Source of the DNA: Desulfonema magnum
GTDB taxonomy: Bacteria > Desulfobacterota > Desulfobacteria > Desulfobacterales > 4be13
Assembly: GCF_017377395.1 (NCBI RefSeq)
Contig: NZ_CP061800.1
Coordinates: 7,151,633 to 7,215,632 of the forward strand
Direction: 5' to 3'
Length of the DNA: 64,000 bases
The notes beneath the pieces were generated by a model. That model saw only the letters and a program-made list of their open reading frames with translations. It was not told where the DNA came from and did not search any database. Below, piece after piece: positions 27,075 through 35,889 of the stretch. Every line of letters begins with the position of its first letter. Within the stretch, counting starts at the first letter, position 1. A program made the position numbers and the translations under genes.

Positions 27075-27707
27075 GAAACTCTGAACGAAAAATTATCCAA
27101 ACCCTCATGGGAATGGTTGTCTTTGAAAAGGGAAAACCTGACAAGACTTCATATCGGAAATACAAAATCAGAACCGTCACAAAACAAGATGACTACGCTT
27201 ATATGGCCGAAGTCCTGAAAACACGGTATGGCAAAGGAGAAAAATCAGACCTCCGGCCCGATCTTCTGCTGGTTGACGACAGCAAGGGGCAGTTGAATAT
27301 TGCTGTGTCGGTCCTGAAAGAACTGAATATTGAGGGAGAATTTGAGGTGATCGGCATTGCCAAAAAAGCTGAGAAAAACGGAGAAACCGAGGATAAAATT
27401 TACAAACCCGGAAGAGCCAATTCTGTAAATATGGCAGAGAAAATGACCTGCTTTTCCTGCTTCAGCGGATAAGAGATGAAGCCCATGGTTACGCGCTTTT
27501 CACCGCAAACGCTGCAAGCAAACCGCCATCATTTCCGTTCTTGATACGGTTCCGGGAATCGGCAAAAAACGAAAACAGACGCTCCTTCAACACTTCGGGA
27601 ACATCCAAAATATTCGGACAGCAACACCCGAAGAAATCAGCAGGCTTTCCGGAGTGAATCACAAGCTGGCGGAAGCGGTGAAAGAAAAATTGAAAACAGA
27701 GAATTAA
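27075..27707 (+). pseudogene. uvrC: uvrC pseudogene, C-terminal half only, frameshifted
   Basis: The frame from about 27075 reads MGMVVFEKGKPDKTSYRKYK, PDLLLVDDSKGQLNIAVSVL and VIGIAKKAEKNG, which is the RNase H-like nuclease domain of excinuclease subunit C. The frame breaks near 27460-27500 and resumes in other frames as LLQRIRDEAHGYAL and then DTVPGIGKKRKQTLLQHFGN, the C-terminal helix-hairpin-helix. The GIY-YIG domain and the first part of the nuclease domain are absent, replaced by palindromic elements. At least two frame changes show it is dead. The final stop TAA is the first triplet of a family B repeat. A functional uvrC is presumably elsewhere. Confidence 0.88.
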
Positions 27708-27946
27708 GTACCTAACCCTCGATGTTCAAGTTTTTTTGTCATTCCTGCGAAAGCAGGAATGACAGGCTTTTTATTCGAACCAGGTCAAAAAACTTGATCA
27801 TCGAGTAACCATAAGTTTTTGATATTTGCACGGGAAAGAAACCCGGCTTTTTCCCCGGAATGATCCGCCGCCCCTGAAGAAAAAAGCCGGATTTCTCCGC
27901 TGTTCACAGAAAAAAAATGTATAAAAAACTTTTGGTCGGGTACTTA
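27705..27946. repeat. family B palindrome interrupted by a family A element
   Basis: The uninterrupted sequence TAAGTACCTAACCATAAG (as at 18264) is split here after CTAACC. After the insertion it resumes TAACCATAAGTTTTTGATA and continues through AAACCCGGCTTTTTCC to GGGTACTTA. This shows B was resident before A arrived. Confidence 0.85.
27718..27805. mobile_element. 88-bp MITE of family A with 5-bp target duplication
   Basis: Ends CTCGATGTTCAAG and CTTGATCATCGAG; core TGTCATTCCTGCGAAAGCAG. TAACC flanks it on both sides (27713-27717 and 27806-27810), and the empty site is known from the intact B copy. This is direct evidence that the GTCATTCCTGCGAAAG repeat can move. Confidence 0.88.
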
Positions 27947-27951
27947 CTTAA

Positions 27952-28078
27952 CTCGATGATCAGGTTTTTTTCTGTCATTCCGTTCGGCGTGAACTCAGAC
28001 TTCTGCGGACTCAGTCGGATCGTCGGACGAAATGACAGGCTTTTTGTCCGAAATGGGTCAAAAAACTTGATCATCGAG
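27952..28078. repeat. palindromic element, family A, with altered core
   Basis: Ends CTCGATGATCAGG and CTTGATCATCGAG as in other A copies, but the centre carries TGTCATTCCGTTCGGCGTGAA and a related half, instead of GCGAAAGCAGG. No target duplication was found. It ends 23 bp before the next gene. Confidence 0.75.
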
Positions 28079-28101
28079 CGTGAAATACTAAATTTGAAAA
28101 T

Positions 28102-29004
28102 ATGAAAAAAAAACTTCTCATCACCGGTGCCAGCGGTTTTCTGGGCTGGAACATATGTGTGAACGCGGCTTCGGAATGGCATGTGTTCGGCGTGTGCAAC
28201 ACGAATTCTGTAAATGTGGGACGCGTAACGAGTATAAGACTGAATCTCATTGATTATGCGGAACTCAGAAATGTGTTTTCCGATATTCGGCCCGATGCGG
28301 TGATACATGCGGCCGCTTATTCCCAGCCGAATTACTGCGAGCGTAATCCTTTGGAAACACGAAAAGTAAATGTTGAAGTTCCGTCAAACATAGCAGGGTT
28401 ATGCGCTGATTTCAGGGTCCCCTGTGTATTCACCTCGTCTGACCTTGTTTTTGACGGACTGAAACCGCCTTATGCCGAGACAAGCGAGGTAAATCCGATA
28501 TGCGTGTACGGTGAACAAAAAGCTGAGGCAGAAGAGGCAATGTTGCGGCGTTATCCTGAGACGGCGATATGCCGGATGCCGCTCATGTTCGGATATACAG
28601 AAGGGGCAGGCAAAAGTTTTGATCCGCAGATGATACGCACTCTGCTTGAAGGAAAACGCATTCGGCTCTTTTCGGACGAATACCGGACACCAGTGGATTC
28701 CGAAAGCGCGGCAAAGGGACTGCTCCTCATGCTCAGTAAAGTGAGAGGAATCATTCATCTGGGCGGGCGCACCCGTATTTCAAGATATGAGATGGGACAG
28801 ATCGTTGCAAGGCTTCTCAATATTGACAAATCGCTGATCAAACCTGTACTTCAGAACGACATTTCCATGCCTGCGAGGCGTCCTCCGGATGTCTCACTTG
28901 TCAGCTCAAAGGCTTATACCATCGGCTATGATCCTCACGATATTGAAGCCGCTTATCAGGAGATACTCATCAGATCAAAATTTTTATCCGGAGTGCAAAA
29001 ATAG
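28102..29004 (+). CDS. extended SDR protein, dTDP-4-dehydrorhamnose reductase-like (RmlD)
   Basis: 300 residues. NAD(P)-binding motif ITGASGFLGWNI at the start, HAAAYSQPNYCERNP, the serine region FTSSDLVFDG and catalytic Y-x3-K in VYGEQKAEAEEAML. These are hallmarks of the RmlD group that makes dTDP-rhamnose, though no other rml gene is near. No strong ribosome site is visible before the ATG and a family A repeat ends just upstream, so its promoter may be within that repeat. The last residues (SKFLSGVQK) and the stop codon come from the first unit of the 63-bp array. Confidence 0.8.
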   Translation: MKKKLLITGASGFLGWNICVNAASEWHVFGVCNTNSVNVGRVTSIRLNLIDYAELRNVFSDIRPDAVIHAAAYSQPNYCERNPLETRKVNVEVPSNIAGLCADFRVPCVFTSSDLVFDGLKPPYAETSEVNPICVYGEQKAEAEEAMLRRYPETAICRMPLMFGYTEGAGKSFDPQMIRTLLEGKRIRLFSDEYRTPVDSESAAKGLLLMLSKVRGIIHLGGRTRISRYEMGQIVARLLNIDKSLIKPVLQNDISMPARRPPDVSLVSSKAYTIGYDPHDIEAAYQEILIRSKFLSGVQK

Positions 29005-30095
29005 AGCGAAGCGGTTTTTTGCATCACCCGGCTGACCGAATTTTTTTTATCCGGAGTGCAAAAATAGAGCGAAGCGGTTTTTTGCATCACCCGGCTGACC
29101 GAAATTTTTTTTTCCGGAGTGCAAAAATAGAGCGAAGCGGTTTTTTGCATCACCCGGCTGACCGAAATTTTTTTTTCCGGAGTGCAAAAATAGAGCAAAG
29201 CGGTTTTTTGCATCACCCGGCTGACCGAAATTTTTTTTTCCGGAGTGCAAAAATAGAGCGAAGCGGTTTTTTGCATCACCCGGCTGACCGAAATTTTTTT
29301 TTCCGGAGTGCAAAAATAGAGCGAAGCGGTTTTTTGCATCACCCGGCTGACCGAAATTTTTTTTTCCGGAGTGCAAAAATAGAGCAAAGCGGTTTTTTGC
29401 ATCACCCGGCTGACCGAAATTTTTTTTTCCGGAGTGCAAAAATAGAGCGAAGCGGTTTTTTGCATCACCCGGCTGAACGAAATTTTTCTATCCGGAGTGC
29501 AAAAATAGAGCGAAGCGGTTTTTTGCATCACCCGGCTGACCGAATTTTTTTTATCCGGAGTGCAAAAATAGAGCGAAGCGGTTTTTTGCATCACCCGGCT
29601 GACCGAAATTTTTTTTTCCGGAGTGCAAAAATAGAGCGAAGCGGTTTTTTGCATCACCCGGCTGACCGAAATTTTTTTTTCCGGAGTGCAAAAATAGAGC
29701 AAAGCGGTTTTTTGCATCACCCGGCTGACCGAAATTTTTTTTCCCGGAGTGCAAAAATAAAGCGAAGCCATTTTTTGCATCACCCGGCTGACCGAAATTT
29801 TTTTTTCCGGAGTGCAAAAATAGAGCGAAGCGGTTTTTTGCATCACCCGGCTGACCGAAATTTTTTTTTCCGGAGTGCAAAAATAGAGCGAAGCGGTTTT
29901 TTGCATCACCCGGCTGACCGAAATTTTTTTTTTCCGGAGTGCAAAAATAGAGCGAAGCGGTTTTTTGCATCACCCGGCTGACCGAAATTTTTTTTCCCGG
30001 AGTGCAAAAATAGAGCGAAGCGGTTTTTTGCATCACCCGGCTGACCGAAATTTTTTTTTCCGGAGTGCAAAAATAGAGCGAAGCGGTTTTTTGCA
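28988..30095. repeat. 63-bp tandem array, 18 copies
   Basis: CCGGAGTGCAAAAATAGAGC recurs 18 times at 63-bp steps (one 64). Each unit contains the inverted pair TGCAAAAA / TTTTTTGCA around AGCGAAGCGG, then the linker TCACCCGGCTGACCG and an A-T tract. The length is a multiple of three, so frames stay open on both strands (21-residue repeats), but no ribosome site starts any of them. The array exactly fills the space between the convergent stop codons of the flanking genes. A single related copy (about 37 bp) sits inside the cassette array near 48755-48792. Small differences between units (GAGCAAAGC, AAGCGAAGCCA) show it is not a fresh expansion. Confidence 0.92.
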
Positions 30096-30097
30096 AT

Positions 30098-31987
30098 TTA
30101 AGTCTGTCCCTGATAATCATTAAAAGCAAACCCTATGACAGTGACATCATCCTGTCTTTCATTCTCTCCCTGGTATTCATTGAAAGTCTGGAGAAGCATT
30201 TCTCCCTGCTTTTCAAAACGCTCCCTGCTGATTTGCTCTGCGAGATTTCTGAAACGTCTGGTGCCGAACCGACGGTTCTTTTCTCCGCCCAGCTGATCAA
30301 TAAACCCGTCGGTCAGCATATAAAAGCTCATTCCTTGTTCAATACTGATGGTCTGGTTTGTGAAGTTAAAATCTGTATTGGATTTTCGATATCCGAGACT
30401 TTGTCTGTCCCCCTTGATAATATGTGATGTATCATTGTGAACATAAACTAAAGGCAGTCTTGCCCCGGCAAATACGAGGGTTTTTTCTTTTGTGTTTACA
30501 AGACAAATCGCAGCATCCAGACCATCATCGGAAACAGCATATTCTGTATCCTGCTGGAGAGATGTCTTGACCGTAAAATTCAGTTGTTTAAGGACCTGGG
30601 CAGGGTCATGGCACTTTTCGTTTCTTATAATTCTTGTCAGTCCCGAAGACGCTATCATCGTCATAAAAGCTCCGGGAATGCCATGTCCGGTGCAATCGAG
30701 AACAGCAATGACAAAACCGTCATCAAAGGAATCCGTGAAAAAAATATCTCCGCTGACGATATCCCTGGGCATCCATACGAAAAAGCTGTCAGGAAGATAA
30801 ATCTTAATCATGTCCAGGTTTGTGAGCATGGACCGCTGAATCATTTTGGCGTACTGAAGACTGTCCATAATCTTCTTATTGGCTTCCTCGACTTTTTCGA
30901 GCGTCTTGTTTAATTCGGCCGTGCGTTTTTCCACCAATTCCTCAAGATGATAATGATGCTCGCTGATGGTTTCCAGCATGTCATTAAAGGCAAATCCCAG
31001 TTCCGCTATTTCATCTCCGGAACCAGAGGAGAAACGTGCCTGATCATTTCCGGATTTAATTTCTGTCACAACCTCCGACATCTGCCTGATCGGATTCACA
31101 ATGGTTTTGGCAATAATATTGATAATGACTAATAGTAAGATAAACGCGATACCTGCGGAAACCAGAAACCAGAGATGCAACGTGTCCCGCAGCCGTTTTC
31201 CGGTTGATATTGCCTTTGTTGAAAGTTTTTCCGCACTCTGGGATATATTCGAAAACAGACCTGTCAGCCCCATGCTGATCTCATCCAGTCTTTTGTAAAT
31301 CAGCCGCATTTCTTTTTCCAGCATGAAATCACGGGTAGCGGAATGTTCGAGATTTGCGAAATCGGATTCCACCCGGGCATTCATAAGGTTTTGCTTCTTA
31401 AACTTCTCTTTTAATAATTCAAAGACAGTTCTGAAGGCCTGATATTCCGGATCCCCCCGGTTTTTCTGGTGATTTGCTGTAAATTGTTCGATGCTGCCAA
31501 GTAATCTGTAAAAATCAGCCTCGTTGTTCGCCTGAATAACAGAAGCCAGGGCATTATAACTCGAGTCCGTCTGAATCCGGTTTGCCTTCTGATCTGCCTC
31601 ATACTGCATGAGCTGGTCAAAAGCGTTTTTGTATTCGACAATCAGACGGAATATCTGAAGGGTTTTCCCTGATAACTGCTCTGTAAAAAGTTTCGGATTA
31701 AGGAGCAGCAGTCTTTTTTTAATCTTTTCAATGGTGATTCCGAACTGCTTTTCCGCGTTCGGATGGTTCCGGGTGTTAACGACTTTTTCCCAAAACCTCA
31801 GCTCCCAGAAATCTTTTTCTAATTTTTTGATATCCTTGTTTATGGTTGCATATACCTGCACAGTTTCCGAACTGGTCCTGAGCTTATTGAGGAATACGGC
31901 AAGTTCGGCATATCCGACGCAAACCAGAAGAATCAGAACCCCTACGATAATATGAAATTTCTGTTTTATACTCTTAAACAAAACCAT
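30098..31987 (-). CDS. membrane HAMP-SpoIIE/PP2C serine phosphatase
   Basis: 629 residues. Transmembrane segments at about 13-34 and 268-290 enclose a 230-residue helical sensor region outside the membrane. A HAMP domain (IAKTIVNPIRQMSEVV) and coiled coil follow, then a SpoIIE/RsbU-type PP2C domain with VSGDIFF, LDCTGHGIPGAFMT, LTDGFIDQLGG and ERQDDVTVIGF, which carry the metal-binding aspartates. Such proteins dephosphorylate anti-sigma antagonist or other partner proteins in response to external signals. Eleven bp downstream of the J-like/CFI-box gene, so the two form an operon. No antagonist or anti-sigma gene is adjacent. Confidence 0.9.
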   Translation of the reverse strand: MVLFKSIKQKFHIIVGVLILLVCVGYAELAVFLNKLRTSSETVQVYATINKDIKKLEKDFWELRFWEKVVNTRNHPNAEKQFGITIEKIKKRLLLLNPKLFTEQLSGKTLQIFRLIVEYKNAFDQLMQYEADQKANRIQTDSSYNALASVIQANNEADFYRLLGSIEQFTANHQKNRGDPEYQAFRTVFELLKEKFKKQNLMNARVESDFANLEHSATRDFMLEKEMRLIYKRLDEISMGLTGLFSNISQSAEKLSTKAISTGKRLRDTLHLWFLVSAGIAFILLLVIINIIAKTIVNPIRQMSEVVTEIKSGNDQARFSSGSGDEIAELGFAFNDMLETISEHHYHLEELVEKRTAELNKTLEKVEEANKKIMDSLQYAKMIQRSMLTNLDMIKIYLPDSFFVWMPRDIVSGDIFFTDSFDDGFVIAVLDCTGHGIPGAFMTMIASSGLTRIIRNEKCHDPAQVLKQLNFTVKTSLQQDTEYAVSDDGLDAAICLVNTKEKTLVFAGARLPLVYVHNDTSHIIKGDRQSLGYRKSNTDFNFTNQTISIEQGMSFYMLTDGFIDQLGGEKNRRFGTRRFRNLAEQISRERFEKQGEMLLQTFNEYQGENERQDDVTVIGFAFNDYQGQT

Positions 31988-31998
31988 CTTTTTAATCG

Positions 31999-33777
31999 TC
32001 AGTTTTCAACTCTCAGTTTAAGAAATTGGTTTAGTAAAATCTCAATTGCCTTGTTCATTGCTTTTGAATCTTTAAATTTTGAGACAAAAAGCGGCGACCA
32101 TCTGTAATAAAGCCTGATAAACACTCTTCCCAAATGATAATTCTTTAATATTGTATCTCTGAATTTTCTCAGTGCCAAAACCTCGGGCGATTCACTGTCA
32201 CCATAAACCATGGTAGCAATATAACAGCATTTTTCTTTCTCATCGGACAATGCCTGCTGATGTTTATCAGCGGAACCGGACGTCCGGAGCGCATTCATTA
32301 TTTCATGTTCTCTTTTATGATGCAGGAATTCATTATTTTTGTCATATTTTTCTTTTATCTGAGGTGTCATGTCCAGCGTGCCGATGTCTTTCATCACGTT
32401 TATTGTCTTTTCATATGCTTTGGTCCGGCTGGCATATGCCATACATAAATCCGACGCATTGTTTGCCACAGCACTGCTTAATTTTAAATACTCAGGGTTG
32501 TCTGATCCGAGATATTCTTTGATTATGATCAGTTTATATATACAACGCTCAAACAGATTTTGAACAATAATCGGCAGTTCATGAAGTTCCGAGGCTGAAA
32601 TTGTCTCTGAAAGGCTGCTTAATTGTTCTGCAATGTCGTCACCAAGGATCTGTATTTCCTTTTGCAGCTCTCTTTCAGACTTTGCTTTTATCCAGGTTTC
32701 CATGACTGAGCAATTTTCTTTAATTCTGCTCTTAATTCTTTCACCCGCGGCCACAGATGCGCTGTACATTGCAATTGTTAATGCCTTTTTCCCGGGATAA
32801 TGAGCCGCACCCTGTTTTATTGATGTATTGAAATAATCAATCGCACATTGGAGTATTTCATTTGCCAGCTGATCAGCAATGATCTGATATTGAAACGCGG
32901 ACGCTCCCGGATATCCCGCGTTTTGAATATGTCTGAGTTCTTTAAATATCACACGCTTCAGATAAGTCAAATCGTTCCGGGTATTTTTATAAAGCTTTTC
33001 CCCGTACTGATCCGAATGAAAGGCATTCTCTGTTCTTTGTTTCCTGATTTTTTCAATTTCGGTTTCAATGCGTCGGATCGGCCTATCTGTAAATTTCCCA
33101 GTCAGATAAGAGACAATTTCATCAGGAAAGGACGTGAAACTGTGCAATAATGCCTGTATGGTGATCCTGTCTGTTTTATCCGGATAGTTTTGGAAAAACC
33201 GAAATACTTCATCAGCAAAAGACTTGTTTATTTTTTCTTTATCCAAGGAACAGTCCGCCCCTGCGACAGCGCGGACATACGCTTCTGACAGATCATTATT
33301 GAATACGTTACCGCCAAGGTTTATCCCTTTTAAAAAAAAATCCTGTTTTATGGGAGACGGGAGATGATCATTCGCGGCCAGTCCCAGATATAACACGAAA
33401 AGGTTTCTGATATTTGAATAATTTTCAGAGGATATGTTTCCGACATGAACACATTGCGCCCATACATCTGCGGCTTTTTCAACGTCGCCGTTCTTTAACA
33501 AATCAAAAGCCACTTTGTCCGCATTGTTATGTTTCCAGAACCAGAACAGGGCATGAAATATTTTGTTTTCAGGCTGTTCAATACGAGCGGAGGCTTCCCT
33601 GATTGTTTCAGGAGTTCTTTGAAAACTCGAAAGAAAAAGAAAATCCGTATCATAAGTTTTGGATTTACCCATCTCAGCAAAAATGGTCAGATCAGATATT
33701 CTTTTTGTGATCTCTCTTTCCGAAGCTGTGACAGGCAAACCTAAAATGCGGAAAGGGTTGTTCAGAATAAAATTCAT
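31999..33777 (-). CDS. J-domain-like and CFI-box protein of unknown function
   Basis: 592 residues. The N-terminus NPFRILGLPVTASEREITKRI resembles the first helices of a DnaJ-type domain but shows no HPD. The middle is a long helical region. The C-terminus has the CFI-box: CYIATMVYGDSESPEVLALR, then KFRD, GRVFIRLYYRWSPLFV. CFI-box tails occur on varied bacterial proteins, and their role is unproven. It is transcribed first, followed directly by the membrane phosphatase, which suggests that the two act together, perhaps as chaperone-linked signalling. No exact function can be given. Confidence 0.75.
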   Translation of the reverse strand: MNFILNNPFRILGLPVTASEREITKRISDLTIFAEMGKSKTYDTDFLFLSSFQRTPETIREASARIEQPENKIFHALFWFWKHNNADKVAFDLLKNGDVEKAADVWAQCVHVGNISSENYSNIRNLFVLYLGLAANDHLPSPIKQDFFLKGINLGGNVFNNDLSEAYVRAVAGADCSLDKEKINKSFADEVFRFFQNYPDKTDRITIQALLHSFTSFPDEIVSYLTGKFTDRPIRRIETEIEKIRKQRTENAFHSDQYGEKLYKNTRNDLTYLKRVIFKELRHIQNAGYPGASAFQYQIIADQLANEILQCAIDYFNTSIKQGAAHYPGKKALTIAMYSASVAAGERIKSRIKENCSVMETWIKAKSERELQKEIQILGDDIAEQLSSLSETISASELHELPIIVQNLFERCIYKLIIIKEYLGSDNPEYLKLSSAVANNASDLCMAYASRTKAYEKTINVMKDIGTLDMTPQIKEKYDKNNEFLHHKREHEIMNALRTSGSADKHQQALSDEKEKCCYIATMVYGDSESPEVLALRKFRDTILKNYHLGRVFIRLYYRWSPLFVSKFKDSKAMNKAIEILLNQFLKLRVEN

Positions 33778-34593
33778 TTCAGAAAGTTACGTTTAGAAAT
33801 CAAAAAAACAGCCTGCATTTTTGGGGGAGCATTTTTTTCTGGAAAACGCACAAAGGCTAAAAAAAACAGGTCATATTCCCAAATCGGTTTTATAAGCATA
33901 TTTATTTAATTGTTTAAAATGGTTATATGGATTTATGTCCAAAACTGACACACTGCTGTTATTTTATTACAAATTTAAAATTATGTCAGAATCAGAAAAA
34001 TTTTGCAAGCATTTTCCATGTGTTGGTTGATTTTTCCCAGCAGTCCTGCCTGTGTTCATGTGCGGGGAAGTCCGTTGAAATGCCCGGCATACGCCTGTCT
34101 GAGCAATTCCTCAGTTGCGATGGCTTTTGCGTGTTTACTCGTACAGATAACAAAGGTGATGCGATGGTTCGGCGGTCTTCGGAATGATAAGTACCTGTGC
34201 AAAAATTTTTTACACTCATAACCAAATTTTTTTGTCATTCCTGCGAAAGCAGGAATCCATTTCTGGCAGATACCGCACTTCCGGGAGCTATGAGTTCCTA
34301 CTTTCGCATGAATGACCGGCGGTTATCCCGGAAAGAACCGGGTTTCTTCCCGTGAATATATGGGCTGACGATCTCGTGGTAAAAAAACAGAAAAAGGGTT
34401 GGAAAACGTTGTACAGAAAGTGATAAGGATAAAAAGAAACCTGCCCATGAAGGCACATGATATTCGCGATGAGGTATTGTGCGGACTTCTCATTCTGCTA
34501 TGGCAGGAGCTTACAGATGAGGCAGCGGAATATTTTTCGCAACACGGAGGAGAGCCTGGAGAAGCACACCGGGAGTCTGCAATTTACCACGGA
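33778..34593. other. repeat-bearing intergenic region
   Basis: About 0.8 kb with no gene I can support. It holds a partial family M end (33920-33958), a degraded junction of B and A elements (34187-34320, with GTCATTCCTGCGAAAGCAGG and CTTTCGCATGAATGAC) and AAGAACCGGGTTTCTTCCC. A minus-strand stretch (34056-34190, FRRPPNHRITFVICTSKHAK) looks protein-like but has no full frame; it may be a remnant. Confidence 0.5.
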
Positions 34594-35691
34594 TCAGTTC
34601 CAAGGCTCAATCACCACTTTGACAGGAATCTCCTTTTCCTCACCGGCTGCCATCCGAACCGCCTGTTCCGCATCTTTGAGAGGAAAACGATGGGTAATCA
34701 TTTCTTCAAAAGGGTATCGGGCCTGGCAGACCATTTTTATGGCAGCTCGGACAGATTGGAAATTCTGGGAATACGCGCCGAATATTTTTATCTCATTCAG
34801 CACCGCGTGATCCAGATTCAGTGTTGCCTTTTTGCCTTTGTAAATGCCGGGCAGCACGACTGTGGCTTTTTTCCCAGCCAGTGAGAGCGCAAGTTCGGCC
34901 CCGGCAGGATTTCCGCTGAGGTCCGTAACAACGTCAGCCAGTCTGCCATGGGTCTCATCAGAAATAACTTTCCAGGGATTCTCCTCATCCGCGTTTATCG
35001 TTCGGTGCGCTCCGAAACGTCTTGCCATGTCCAGCCTGTCCTTATCCCGTGAGAGGCCAATGACATAAATGGGGTTTGCTCCTGATTCCCTTGCCACAGC
35101 GGCTGCCGCGAGTCCCTGCTGGCCCGGGCCGATAATAGCCACCGTATCGCCGACGGATACACCGCCGATCCGCCTTAACCATCGGATGCCATTGCCCAGC
35201 ACCGCACAAATGAGAACGCCGATCTCAGGTGAGATTTCATCGCCGATTTTATGAACTTTGGCCTGTGGGTGGATATAGAGATATTCACTGTATGCGCCAA
35301 ACAAATGCGGCGATTCCAGGCATGAGATCATGGATCCGTAGAAATACTTGTTCTCGCATGTTGAATATGCGCCCGTGAGACAGGACTCGCACATTCCGCA
35401 GCCAAACGCATATTCAATGACCACACGGTCTCCTTCGGCAACTCCCAAGCGTTTCTGTGCGGTTTTTCCCATCTTGGCGACTCTTCCCACGATTTCATGC
35501 CCCATAATAAGAGGAAATGGCCGGGGACCGTGAGTGGGCACACCTCGATAAATTCCGGGATCCGAGCCGCAGACTCCCGCGAGTTCCACCTCAAGCAGAC
35601 CGTCATTCTCGCCGATTTCCGGCAGATGAAATGTCTGCATCTCCATCTTACGGGGACCTGTGAGTACCATTGCCCGGGAAAATTTCTTCAT
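34594..35691 (-). CDS. zinc-dependent medium-chain alcohol dehydrogenase
   Basis: 365 residues of the MDR family. It has the catalytic zinc ligands CGSD and MGHEIVGRV, and the four structural-zinc cysteines GCGMCESCLTGAYSTC. The NAD-binding turn is IIGPGQQGLAAAAV. Substrate is not evident; threonine-, sorbitol- or benzyl-alcohol-type activities are all found in this family. AAGATGAAG start with AGGAGG site upstream. It heads a minus-strand set with an amidohydrolase and a BKACE gene located upstream of it, which may be catabolic, though spacing (198 and 50 bp) makes a single operon uncertain. Confidence 0.85.
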   Translation of the reverse strand: MKKFSRAMVLTGPRKMEMQTFHLPEIGENDGLLEVELAGVCGSDPGIYRGVPTHGPRPFPLIMGHEIVGRVAKMGKTAQKRLGVAEGDRVVIEYAFGCGMCESCLTGAYSTCENKYFYGSMISCLESPHLFGAYSEYLYIHPQAKVHKIGDEISPEIGVLICAVLGNGIRWLRRIGGVSVGDTVAIIGPGQQGLAAAAVARESGANPIYVIGLSRDKDRLDMARRFGAHRTINADEENPWKVISDETHGRLADVVTDLSGNPAGAELALSLAGKKATVVLPGIYKGKKATLNLDHAVLNEIKIFGAYSQNFQSVRAAIKMVCQARYPFEEMITHRFPLKDAEQAVRMAAGEEKEIPVKVVIEPWN

Positions 35692-35810
35692 CTTACCTCC
35701 TGATTATGATTTTCGCGCCTGTTGTCTGACTCAGGACTGTCGTGTCGTGGCTGGTAACGTAAAGAAAACACAAAAAAAGTCGCATCTGACGGCTCATTTT
35801 TGCGCTCCAA

Positions 35811-35867
35811 AGTTCGTAGTTCCGCCTTTAGGCGATGACACACCGCCTAAAGGCGGAATTACGAACT
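35811..35867. repeat. family C hairpin (GTTCGTAGTTCCGCCTTTAGG)
   Basis: 57-bp near-perfect palindrome with arms AGTTCGTAGTTCCGCCTTTA and TAAAGGCGGAATTACGAACT. Related hairpins are at 24221-24277 and 59271-59308. Located between the alcohol dehydrogenase start and the amidohydrolase end; it could act as a terminator for the latter. Confidence 0.8.
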
Positions 35868-35889
35868 GATTTAAATTTGGGGAAATCCC

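Noticed and set aside
28988..30095. CRISPR array
   Set aside because: The repeats are adjacent copies with near-identical linkers, no unique spacers and no cas genes.
28956..30129. Four long open frames on both strands across the 63-bp array (130-320 codons)
   Set aside because: They arise because the unit length is divisible by three and lacks stops; no ribosome sites, and both strands are equally open.
34056..34238. Minus-strand 60-codon frame with FRRPPNHRITFVICTSKHAK
   Set aside because: Looks protein-like but has no start signal and lies among decayed repeats; kept only as a possible remnant in the intergenic entry.
34399..34884. 161-codon plus-strand frame overlapping the alcohol dehydrogenase
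   Set aside because: It is mainly antisense to the dehydrogenase gene and has no ribosome site or recognisable motif.
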